Positions 1-5,701 of a stretch of 5,701 bases of DNA are shown here, in pieces. Under the pieces are notes generated by a model that was not told the origin of the DNA, did no database searches, and saw only the letters and a program-made list of their open reading frames with translations. This stretch comes from an uncultured Spartobacteria bacterium (GTDB lineage: Bacteria; Verrucomicrobiota; Verrucomicrobiia; Chthoniobacterales; UBA6821), in NCBI GenBank assembly GCA_903831635.1, contig CAIKYN010000392.1, positions 1-5,701 on the forward strand, written 5' to 3'. The translations under genes were made by a program, and so were the position numbers. Positions within the stretch are counted from its first letter, which is position 1; each line of letters begins with the position of its first letter.

Positions 1-1
1 G

Positions 2-493
2 AAGGATGTGGTGATCCTCGTCGACAGCATCACGCGTCTTTCTCGCGGCTATAACAACAACATCAAGGGCAAAGGCCGCACCATGAGCGGCGGCGTTGAC
101 TCTGCGGCCCTGGCCCGTCCCAAGAAGTTCTTCGGCTCGGCGCGCAATGTCGAGGAGGGTGGAAGTCTCACCATTCTGGCAACTGCACTCGTGGAAACCC
201 ATAGCAGAATGGATGACCTCATCTTTGAGGAATACAAGGGGACGGGGAATATGGAAATTTACTTGGATCGCTCCATCATGGAACAACGCGTCTTCCCAGC
301 GATTCACATCACCAAGTCAGGCACCCGCCGGGAGGAACTTCTTTATCATCCGGATGAATATGAGCGCATTCTGAAATTACGGAAACAACTCATGGAAATC
401 CCGGCCGTGGAAGCAATGCAGATTCTCTGCCTGAATATGGAAACTACCAAGAGCAACGCCGAACTGATCCTCGGAGGTATCAAGGGCCTCTAA
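2..493 (+). CDS. rho: Transcription termination factor Rho, C-terminal part (5' end outside window)
   Basis: Rho is a hexameric RNA-dependent ATPase/helicase that travels along nascent RNA and releases RNA polymerase. The visible 163 codons cover roughly the last 40% of a typical protein of about 420 residues. They begin just before the Walker B strand (ILVDSITRLSRGYN, the Asp coordinating Mg-ATP). Next comes the Q-loop region (GRTMSGGVDSAAL), then RPKKFFGSARNVEEGGSLTI, the R-loop EEYKGTGNME that contacts RNA in the central channel, and SGTRREELL (bases 317-343), whose first Arg matches the arginine finger (E. coli Arg366). The RNA-binding N-terminal domain and Walker A lie upstream of the window. 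The frame is open from base 2 and stops at TAA 491-493, so the GTG at base 8 is internal, not a start. No degeneration is seen. Identification is very secure; organism assignment from it is weak. Confidence 0.97.
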   Translation, partial: KDVVILVDSITRLSRGYNNNIKGKGRTMSGGVDSAALARPKKFFGSARNVEEGGSLTILATALVETHSRMDDLIFEEYKGTGNMEIYLDRSIMEQRVFPAIHITKSGTRREELLYHPDEYERILKLRKQLMEIPAVEAMQILCLNMETTKSNAELILGGIKGL

Positions 494-520
494 AGAAATA
501 GGCCTCCAGAGATAAGACCA

Positions 521-545
521 TTGGCCGCAGAAAACTCAGCGCCAA
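521..545 (+). other. Small hairpin in the spacer between rho and the glycosyltransferase gene
   Basis: In the 77-base spacer, TTGGC (521-525) pairs with GCCAA (541-545), and after one bulged C, GC (527-528) pairs with GC (539-540), leaving a ten-base loop. No T-run follows directly, so it is not a standard intrinsic terminator. The surrounding text (CGCCAAGGCGGAAAG) resembles the 'GCGCCAAGGCGCAAAG' kind of short intergenic repeat I recall from several environmental phyla, but one copy cannot prove a repeat. It could be a chance structure, a weak transcript end, or a decayed repeat copy. No convincing promoter is visible in this spacer. Confidence 0.25.
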
Positions 546-570
546 GGCGGAAAGATTCTTCTGACTCGAC

Positions 571-3204
571 TTGAATAACTCTCTCCATAAACATCTCCCG
601 GTGACTGAACGAGTAACTGTACGATCAAAGTTTTTCTTCGAGGGTGAGAAGAAGTTCTTTGTCAAAGGAGTCACCTATGCCCCTTTCGCCCCTGATTCAG
701 AGGGGTATCAGTTTGGCTCGAAAGAGCAGGTGGCCCGTGACCTTGCAACCATCCGCGACACAGGTGCCAACCTGATCCGTATTTACACCACCCCGCCGCG
801 TTGGTTCCTCGATCTCTGTCTGGAGAACGGCCTTCGGGTTCTCTTCAGCATTGCCTGGATGGAGCATGTTGAGTTTCTGAACGATCCCAAGGTACGCGCT
901 TCCGTGGAGAAGGCCGTCATCGATGCGGTGCGTGAGCACAAGGGCCATCATGCAATCTTCGGCTACCTGCTTGGAAACGAGATCCCCTCCTCCATGGTGC
1001 GCTGGCTCGGCGCCAAGAGGGTTACTGAGTTCGTCGAGCATCTGGTGAATATCGCACGCCACGAGGATCCCCGAGCTCTCTATTCCTACGCCAGCTATCC
1101 TCCCACCGAATATCTGCTCCCTCAAAATGTCGACTTCCTGACTTTCAACGTCTACTTGCACCGCAGGGAGGATTTTGAACGTTACCTCGCGCGCCTCCAG
1201 AATCTGGCCGAGGATAAGCCACTCATCATGGGGGAGTTCGGGATGGACACCATCCGCCACACCGAAGAGGAACAGGCCGAAATGATTGGCTGGCATCTCG
1301 ATGCCGTCGTGAGGGGGGGGCTTGCAGGAACCATTCTCTATGCTTGGACGGATGAATGGCATCGGGGGGGCATGGATATCCTCGACTGGGCTTTCGGTCT
1401 GGTGAAGCGAGATCGCACTCCCAAAAAAGCACTCACGACTGTCAGGGAGTTTTTTGATAACAGTCAATCCATCACGCATCGGGCACCTCTCCCTCGCGTT
1501 CCGAAAGTCTCGGTGATTGTCTGCAGTTACAATGGAGGGCAGACCTTGGAAGCCTGCCTGCGCTCTCTCAAAAAGATCGACTATCCCGATTACGAAGTTG
1601 TCGTGGTTGATGACGGGTCAACGGACCATACCAAGGAGATTCTCTCTCATCACCCTTGGGTAAACGCCATTTACCAGACCAATCATGGGCTCAGCGTTGC
1701 GCGCAATGTGGGTGCTGCGGCGGCCACGGGGGAGATCATTGCCTACACCGACAGTGACTGCATGGCGGACCCGGACTGGCTCTACTACCTGGTCGGAACC
1801 CTGCTCTCGGGCAACTATGCCGGCGTCGGCGGTCCGAACATCTCCCCTCCCGCACAGAACTGGCATCAGGCCTGCGTCGCGGCGGCACCGGGTGGCCCGA
1901 GTCATGTGCTTCTCACCGACGTTGTTGCGGAGCATATCCCGGGCTGCAACATGGCCTTCTACCGATGGGCCTTTGAAAAGGTTGGAGGCTTTGATCCCGA
2001 ATACCGCAAGGCCGGCGACGACGTGGACTTCTGCTGGCGTCTTCAACAGGAGGGAGAGGTGATCGCCTTCAGCCCATCGGCTATTGTCTGGCACTATCGC
2101 CGTTTCACCCTGAAGGCCTTCCGGAAACAACAGGAGGGGTATGGAGAGGCAGAATCCCTTCTTCGATTCAAGCATCTCGTCTTCTTCGGCCCAACGGGTA
2201 CCGCCAAGTGGAAGGGACAAGTCTACGGCGCTCCTCGCTTCACGTGGCTCATCAACCAACCTGTGATCTATCATGGTGTCTTTGGAGAAGGCCTCTTCCA
2301 GTGCATCTACCCCACTCCTCAGTCGGAGCTGGCCGCTTATCTCAGCAGCATTGAGTGGGTGACGCTCACTGCGTTCCTCTTCCTGCTAGCAATCCCCTTC
2401 CCTGTCCTTCGGATTGTTGCCTACATGATGTTTGGGGGCACCTTCCTTGTAGCGCTTTCCTACATGATTCATGCGAAGCTAGAGCCCCGGTTCGATACGA
2501 TCAGGGCACGGCTTCTGGTTGCGTTTCTTGCCCTATCCCAGCCACTAGTGAGGGGATGGGCCCGGTACTTCACCTGGCTCAAATTTAAGCGCACTCCTGA
2601 ATCGGTGATCTCCGCTAAGGAGAAAGACTTTGTACCCAGTAAGGTCCGAGGACTCACGAAACTTGTCTTTTGGAATGAAGAAGGAAAGGGTCGCGAACTC
2701 CTGATCACATCGGTCATCGAGGCTTTGGAAACCGAAGGCTGGAGCTACTCCACCGATACGGGTTGGAAGGAATGGGATATCCAGATTTACGGAAGCTTTT
2801 GGTGGGGAGTCACCATGAGAAGCGTCACGGAATACCATGGTGGTCCCAAATGCCTGACTCGTGTCCGCCTTGCCACCAGGATGGTGGCGACGACATTCCT
2901 GGCAAATTTCCTGATGATCAGCCTGCTGATCTATCTGGCAGCCACTGGTCACTCGATGCTCCTACCCGTAGGCGTCTATGCTGGGATAATGTTTGTCATC
3001 TGGATGCGGGGATATCGTTTAAAGAAGCGGGTTGCCGAACTGGTTGAGGCCGCTGGTCAGAGGATTGGACTCAAGAGGGTTGATCCCCGTAAAAGAAACA
3101 TCCACTCCAAGGAAACTAGCCAAGAAGACAAGAAGGATTCTTCTCTGGAAAATCAGGTTTCTCCACAGCTTCCCTCCGAAGTCTCCCCTCAATCTGGTAG
3201 TTAA
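571..3204 (+). CDS. Membrane-bound fusion of a GH-A-like glycosidase domain and a family 2 glycosyltransferase
   Basis: This 877-residue protein probably makes or remodels a surface glycan; donor and acceptor are unknown. Residues about 20-295 look like a clan GH-A TIM barrel (GH2/GH5/GH17-like): GVTYAPF, TGANLIRIYTTPP, LLGNEIP with Glu137 as likely acid/base, IMGEFGMD with Glu222 as likely nucleophile, and YAWTDEWHRGGMDI (257-269) near the last strand. Residues about 311-540 are a GT-A GT2 domain: VSVIVCSYNGG, DDGST (347-351), the metal-binding DSD (394-396), and GDDVDFCWR with Asp484 as probable base, then QQEGYGEAE. Hydrophobic segments lie at about 596-613, 614-632, perhaps 647-668, then 774-792 and 795-812. 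Between them, about 680-770, is a soluble stretch I cannot assign. The last 50 residues are polar and low in complexity. There is no signal peptide, so the glycosidase domain seems cytosolic. The frame is closed by TGA at 562-564, leaving TTG 571 or GTG 601 as starts; neither has a good ribosome site. Domain calls are firm; function is inferred. Confidence 0.88.
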   Translation: MNNSLHKHLPVTERVTVRSKFFFEGEKKFFVKGVTYAPFAPDSEGYQFGSKEQVARDLATIRDTGANLIRIYTTPPRWFLDLCLENGLRVLFSIAWMEHVEFLNDPKVRASVEKAVIDAVREHKGHHAIFGYLLGNEIPSSMVRWLGAKRVTEFVEHLVNIARHEDPRALYSYASYPPTEYLLPQNVDFLTFNVYLHRREDFERYLARLQNLAEDKPLIMGEFGMDTIRHTEEEQAEMIGWHLDAVVRGGLAGTILYAWTDEWHRGGMDILDWAFGLVKRDRTPKKALTTVREFFDNSQSITHRAPLPRVPKVSVIVCSYNGGQTLEACLRSLKKIDYPDYEVVVVDDGSTDHTKEILSHHPWVNAIYQTNHGLSVARNVGAAAATGEIIAYTDSDCMADPDWLYYLVGTLLSGNYAGVGGPNISPPAQNWHQACVAAAPGGPSHVLLTDVVAEHIPGCNMAFYRWAFEKVGGFDPEYRKAGDDVDFCWRLQQEGEVIAFSPSAIVWHYRRFTLKAFRKQQEGYGEAESLLRFKHLVFFGPTGTAKWKGQVYGAPRFTWLINQPVIYHGVFGEGLFQCIYPTPQSELAAYLSSIEWVTLTAFLFLLAIPFPVLRIVAYMMFGGTFLVALSYMIHAKLEPRFDTIRARLLVAFLALSQPLVRGWARYFTWLKFKRTPESVISAKEKDFVPSKVRGLTKLVFWNEEGKGRELLITSVIEALETEGWSYSTDTGWKEWDIQIYGSFWWGVTMRSVTEYHGGPKCLTRVRLATRMVATTFLANFLMISLLIYLAATGHSMLLPVGVYAGIMFVIWMRGYRLKKRVAELVEAAGQRIGLKRVDPRKRNIHSKETSQEDKKDSSLENQVSPQLPSEVSPQSGS
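1313..1370 (+). repeat. Two poly-G runs (8 and 7 bases) inside the glycosidase domain
   Basis: A run of eight G (1313-1320) and one of seven G (1364-1370) sit 43 bases apart in the fusion gene. Each encodes an Arg-Gly-Gly (VRGGL and HRGGM), flanking the conserved YAWTDEW segment. As given, both runs keep the reading frame open through the whole glycosyltransferase, so the lengths are in frame. Such runs are prone to slippage, in the cell or in sequencing. Confidence 0.6.
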
Positions 3205-3289
3205 AAGGGTTAAAAGGTTAGATTGGGAGAGGTCGACTGTCTTAAGATAGACGAAGCTCCTTTTTCTTTTAACACTTCACTTTTTAACT
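3199..3289 (+). repeat. Nested imperfect inverted repeat filling the spacer before miaB
   Basis: The outer arms AGTTAAAA (3199-3206) and TTTTAACT (3282-3289) are perfect complements. A second pair, GTTAAAAG (3209-3216) and CTTTTAAC (3266-3273), is nested inside. Further in lie GGAG (3226-3229) with CTCC (3257-3260) and GTCT (3239-3242) with AGAC (3249-3252) around a six-base loop. The left arms are also near-direct copies of each other, as are the right arms. The element begins on the last codons of the fusion gene and ends about 11 bases before the miaB ATG. It could be a two-way terminator, a REP-like intergenic repeat, or a structure in the miaB leader. The pairing is seen directly; any role is inferred. 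Confidence 0.5.
3226..3270 (+). terminator. Possible weak intrinsic terminator after the fusion gene
   Basis: The inner hairpin of the spacer (GGAG 3226-3229 with CTCC 3257-3260, plus GTCT/AGAC near the loop) is followed at once by TTTTTCTTTT (3261-3270). The position, just past the stop codon at 3202-3204, fits the end of the fusion gene transcript. The stem is broken by unpaired bases and may be too weak, so read-through into miaB remains possible. Confidence 0.28.
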
Positions 3290-3300
3290 TTTTACCCGTC

Positions 3301-4704
3301 ATGCCCAGCGTCTTTATCAAGACCTACGGTTGCCAGATGAATGAACGCGACTCCGAACAGGTTGCGCGTGACCTCCAGGATCGTGGTCACAAACTGGTCT
3401 CTCACGAGAGGGATGCCGACGTGATCCTTCTGAATACGTGCAGCGTGCGTGAAATGGCGGAAAAAAAGGCCATTGGAAAGATGGGTATGTTGCGAAAACT
3501 CCGCAGGGAGAAACCCAAACTCGTTCTGGGATACATGGGATGCATGGCGCAGCGACTGGGGGAAGATCTCCAAAAAAGCTCTCCTCATGTCGATTTGGTG
3601 GTCGGCACTCAGAAGTTCCACCGCGTTGCAGACTATGTGGAGGAAGCCTTAAAAAAACGTGAGGAGGCTTTCATTCAGGAAGATGTCAGAGATCTCGGCA
3701 TATCCATCCGACCGATCATCGATACTGCATCTGAAGAGGGCTCCCAGAACACAATAAGGGATCATCTGCCTGAGAAAAAGAAAGAGGCCACGGCCTTCAT
3801 CTCCATCATGCAGGGCTGCAACATGCACTGTACCTTCTGCATTGTTCCCTCAACGCGAGGCGAGGAACGTGGCAGACCGATCGCCGAGATTGTCAGCGAG
3901 GCACGAACCCTCGTGGAGCGAGGCATCCGTGAAGTCACGTTGCTGGGCCAAATCGTCAACCTTTACGGTCGTCATGAGTTTCCCAAGATCGGTGACAAAA
4001 GCCCCTTTGTTCAGCTCATCGAGGCACTTCACGAGGTGGAGGGGCTCGATCGTATTCGCTTTACCTCCCCTCATCCCATGGGGTTTCGCAAGGATCTCGT
4101 GGAATGCTTTGGCCGCCTTCCGAAGCTCATGGAGCATGTTCATCTCCCGCTTCAATCAGGATCAGACCGTATTCTCAAGGCGATGCATCGTCCCTATACG
4201 GCGGCATCGTACCGTAAACTTGTTGCGGAACTACGAGCTAGCCGTCCCGGCATTGCGATCACCACGGATATCATCGTGGGCTTCCCGGGCGAGACGGAGA
4301 GCGACTACAAGGCGTCTCGGGATCTTGCCGAAGATCTCGAATTCGACGGCGCCTTTATTTTCCGATACTCGAAACGAGGAGACACTCCGGCAGCGCTCAT
4401 GGAGGAGCAGTTGAGCGAGGAGGAGAAAGAAGAGCGCAATCAGGATCTCCTCTCGGTGGTGAATGCCTCAGCCTCCAGAAAGCTCGAAGCCTGTATCGGC
4501 ACACATCAGGAAATTCTCTGTGAAGGCCCAAGCCGGAACGATCCAGGCAGACTCTCCGGACGAACGAGAACCAACAAGATCGTGATCTTTGAAGGAGGAA
4601 GCCGCTTTCATGGCGAGATCTTTGAGGTCTCTGTGACCTCTGCAAGCAGTTCCACGCTCTACGGCGACCCAGCCATTCACAACGGAATCTCACTGCCTTC
4701 ATGA
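3301..4704 (+). CDS. miaB: tRNA-2-methylthio-N6-dimethylallyladenosine synthase (MiaB)
   Basis: MiaB is a cytosolic radical-SAM enzyme that adds a methylthio group to C2 of i6A at position 37 of tRNAs reading UNN codons, aiding reading-frame accuracy. Starting at ATG 3301 it has 467 residues, a usual length. The N-terminal UPF0004 domain (about 3-120) shows TYGCQMNERDSE (Cys11), NTCSVRE (Cys47) and GCMAQ (Cys81), ligands of the auxiliary 4Fe-4S cluster. The radical-SAM triad is Cys173, Cys177 and Cys180 in GCNMHCTFC, followed by HLPLQSGSDRIL and TTDIIVGFPGETE. The end (about 400-462) is a TRAM domain with GRTRTNKIVIF. The wording TYGCQMN and GCMAQ favours MiaB over RimO or MtaB. An in-frame TTG at 3223 would add 26 residues unlike the family, inside the inverted repeat, so I reject it. 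One small oddity is LLGQIVNLYG where LLGQNVNSYG is more usual. The stop overlaps rex by four bases (ATGA). Confidence 0.95.
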   Translation: MPSVFIKTYGCQMNERDSEQVARDLQDRGHKLVSHERDADVILLNTCSVREMAEKKAIGKMGMLRKLRREKPKLVLGYMGCMAQRLGEDLQKSSPHVDLVVGTQKFHRVADYVEEALKKREEAFIQEDVRDLGISIRPIIDTASEEGSQNTIRDHLPEKKKEATAFISIMQGCNMHCTFCIVPSTRGEERGRPIAEIVSEARTLVERGIREVTLLGQIVNLYGRHEFPKIGDKSPFVQLIEALHEVEGLDRIRFTSPHPMGFRKDLVECFGRLPKLMEHVHLPLQSGSDRILKAMHRPYTAASYRKLVAELRASRPGIAITTDIIVGFPGETESDYKASRDLAEDLEFDGAFIFRYSKRGDTPAALMEEQLSEEEKEERNQDLLSVVNASASRKLEACIGTHQEILCEGPSRNDPGRLSGRTRTNKIVIFEGGSRFHGEIFEVSVTSASSSTLYGDPAIHNGISLPS

Positions 4705-5351
4705 CCAAAAATCCCGGGAATGTGGAAAAGTTAGCCCGAGTCTCGTCGGACATTCCCCGAAAAACCGTCTACCGCCTCTCCCTCTACCTTCGTTGTCTGG
4801 GACTCATGGTCGCAAAGAGAGAGAGCATTGTCTCTTCGGCTGCGCTCGCAAGCGTAGCCGGCGTCCAACCGGCACAACTCAGACGGGATCTTGCTTACTG
4901 CGGTCCTCTTGGTAAACGCGGAACCGGTTATGAAGTCGTGACCCTGAGAAATCGTCTGGAGGAGATTCTGGGGCGAGCGAGTCTTCAGCCCGTCATCCTT
5001 GTTGGAGTAGGAAACCTAGGTCAGGCGCTTCTGAGCTATAAGGGATTCGCTCGCGAAGGGTTTGAAATTGTGGCTGCTTTCGATCTTAACCCCCAAAAGC
5101 AAACGGAGGGAAGAATGAGTGTCCGGGGGATAGGATCGATGAAAGGGTTCATCAAGCGACGAGAGATCCGGATGGCGATCCTCTGCGTCCCTGGCTCATC
5201 GGCTCAAAGTGTCGCTGAGCAACTCAGCGAAGCAGGAATCCAAGCCATCCTGAATTTTTCTCCTGTTGTTCTTCATCTGCCGGAGACAGTTGCCGTGAAT
5301 AACGTGAATCTTGCAATTGAGTTGGAGAATCTCAGCTACTTTGCGCGATGA
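4701..5351 (+). CDS. rex: Redox-sensing transcriptional repressor Rex
   Basis: Rex is a dimeric repressor that binds operator DNA when NADH is low and lets go when NADH rises, usually controlling fermentation and respiration genes. At 216 residues its length is typical. Residues about 18-80 form the winged-helix domain: PRKTVYRLSLYLRCL, SSAALASVAGVQPAQLRRDL and the wing CGPLGKRGTGYEV. Residues about 95-195 form the Rossmann domain with GVGNLG (Gly102, Gly104, Gly107), Tyr113, and Asp128 at the end of strand 2 (AAFDLN), which favours NAD(H) over NADP(H). The terminal ELENLSYFAR is the domain-swapped helix of the dimer. At 203, in NNVNLAIEL, there is Asn where I recall Asp in the family, near the nicotinamide pocket. 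The start ATG overlaps the miaB stop and ogg overlaps its own stop, implying coupled translation. I found no clear Rex operator in the window, so self-control is not supported here. Confidence 0.94.
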   Translation: MTKNPGNVEKLARVSSDIPRKTVYRLSLYLRCLGLMVAKRESIVSSAALASVAGVQPAQLRRDLAYCGPLGKRGTGYEVVTLRNRLEEILGRASLQPVILVGVGNLGQALLSYKGFAREGFEIVAAFDLNPQKQTEGRMSVRGIGSMKGFIKRREIRMAILCVPGSSAQSVAEQLSEAGIQAILNFSPVVLHLPETVAVNNVNLAIELENLSYFAR

Positions 5352-5701
5352 GAAGAAGCGACCGCAAGCAACTCGAAGAGGGAGAGATCGAGTGCCCTGA
5401 GTTCGATTTACGGATGACCTTCGAGAGTGGTCAGACCTTTCATTGGACGGAATGTGAAGGCGGATATACGGGATGCATTGGAGAGAGAGGTGTCTTTCTT
5501 CAACAGGAGGGAGCAATCCTTCATTACCGAGGTATTGATCAGGAAGCCCTACGACTTTATCTGGCCCTCGACCATGATCTTGAGGCGATCCGCCACTCCT
5601 GCTCTTCTCATCCAGCCTCCCTGCAGGCAGCATTGTCTTGCCGTGGTCTGCGTATTATGAGGCAGCCTCATTGGGAATGCATAGCATCCTTTATTCTCTC
5701 A
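5348..5701 (+). CDS. ogg: 8-oxoguanine DNA glycosylase, OGG1 type, N-terminal part (3' end outside window)
   Basis: This open frame of 118 codons runs off the right edge without a stop. It matches the N-terminal domain of OGG1-type enzymes, which remove oxidised guanine from DNA and cut the strand by beta-elimination. Visible family features are FDLRMTFESGQTFHW (19-33; SGQ-F-W is the signature), GGYTGCIGERGVFLQQEG, LRLYLALDHDLEAI (two-helix 'LDxDL' turn), and GLRIMRQPHWECIASFILS at the end, equal to human GIRLLRQDPIECLFSFICS. The helix-hairpin-helix domain with the catalytic Lys and Asp must lie beyond base 5701, so activity cannot be judged. ATG 5348 overlaps the rex stop in ATGA, and starts beyond it (Met23) would remove conserved residues. 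Enzymes of this eukaryote-like form occur in scattered bacteria and archaea, unlike the widespread MutM. The family call is secure; the symbol is by family. Confidence 0.88.
   Translation, partial: MRRSDRKQLEEGEIECPEFDLRMTFESGQTFHWTECEGGYTGCIGERGVFLQQEGAILHYRGIDQEALRLYLALDHDLEAIRHSCSSHPASLQAALSCRGLRIMRQPHWECIASFILS

Noticed and set aside
8..10. GTG as a start for a short Rho-like gene
   Set aside because: The frame is open back to the window edge and the residues before it already match Rho, so the gene simply begins outside the window.
484..505. GGCCT/AGGCC hairpin over the rho stop codon as a terminator
   Set aside because: The stem is only five to six pairs and no T-run follows, so an intrinsic terminator is not supported.
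697..1479. 260-codon open frame on the minus strand
   Set aside because: It lies wholly inside the fusion gene opposite its glycosidase domain, has no recognisable motif, and the + strand frame carries clear conserved motifs.
1618..2274. 218-codon open frame on the minus strand
   Set aside because: It is opposite the GT2 core; its translation resembles no family and is a by-product of codon use on the other strand.
3223..3251. Possible promoter before miaB (TTGGGA, 17 bases, GATAGA)
   Set aside because: The -10 matches consensus at only three of six positions and the site lies inside the inverted repeat, so it is too weak to call.
3223..3300. N-terminal extension of MiaB from an in-frame TTG
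   Set aside because: The 26 extra residues do not look like MiaB, and they lie inside the inverted repeat. ATG 3301 gives the standard beginning.
5427..5660. 77-codon open frame on the + strand near the right edge
   Set aside because: It is out of frame with the OGG1-type gene, which accounts for this DNA with clear family motifs.

Overview
The window carries five protein-coding genes, all on the + strand, packed with short spacers. In order they are: the C-terminal part of transcription termination factor Rho (cut by the left edge); a large fusion protein joining a clan GH-A-like glycosidase domain to a family 2 glycosyltransferase with membrane segments; miaB (tRNA methylthiotransferase); rex (NAD(H)-sensing repressor); and the N-terminal part of an OGG1-type 8-oxoguanine DNA glycosylase (cut by the right edge). 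I see no tRNA, rRNA, CRISPR array, transposase or phage gene, and no stretch over 300 bases lacks a gene.

Organism: GC content is moderate, slightly above half by eye. Rho, MiaB and Rex are ordinary bacterial housekeeping proteins, so this looks like chromosome rather than mobile DNA. The style of the Rho C-terminus, the GH-GT2 fusion and an OGG1-type glycosylase make me think of the Planctomycetes-Verrucomicrobia-Chlamydiae group, most likely Verrucomicrobiota. That is recall-based inference, not proof. None of the four visible start sites has a strong Shine-Dalgarno sequence close upstream.

Layout: rho ends at 493. A 77-base spacer with a small hairpin (521-545) separates it from the fusion gene (571-3204), whose likely starts are non-ATG (TTG 571 or GTG 601). 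A 96-base spacer (3205-3300) follows; it is AT-rich and holds a nested imperfect inverted repeat that may form a transcript end or a repeat element. Then come miaB, rex and ogg, joined by two identical four-base ATGA stop/start overlaps. They are almost certainly one translationally coupled operon.

How they fit together: the miaB-rex-ogg set combines an oxygen-sensitive Fe-S tRNA-modifying enzyme, a sensor of the NADH/NAD+ ratio and a repair enzyme for oxidised guanine. A shared redox or oxidative theme is attractive but is inference from position only. The fusion protein is probably a membrane-bound enzyme making or remodelling a cell-surface polysaccharide or glycolipid; its substrate cannot be read from the sequence. 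The least described objects here are this fusion protein, with its seemingly cytosolic glycosidase domain and an unassigned soluble segment between membrane pairs, and an apparent Asp-to-Asn change at a usually acidic site in Rex.
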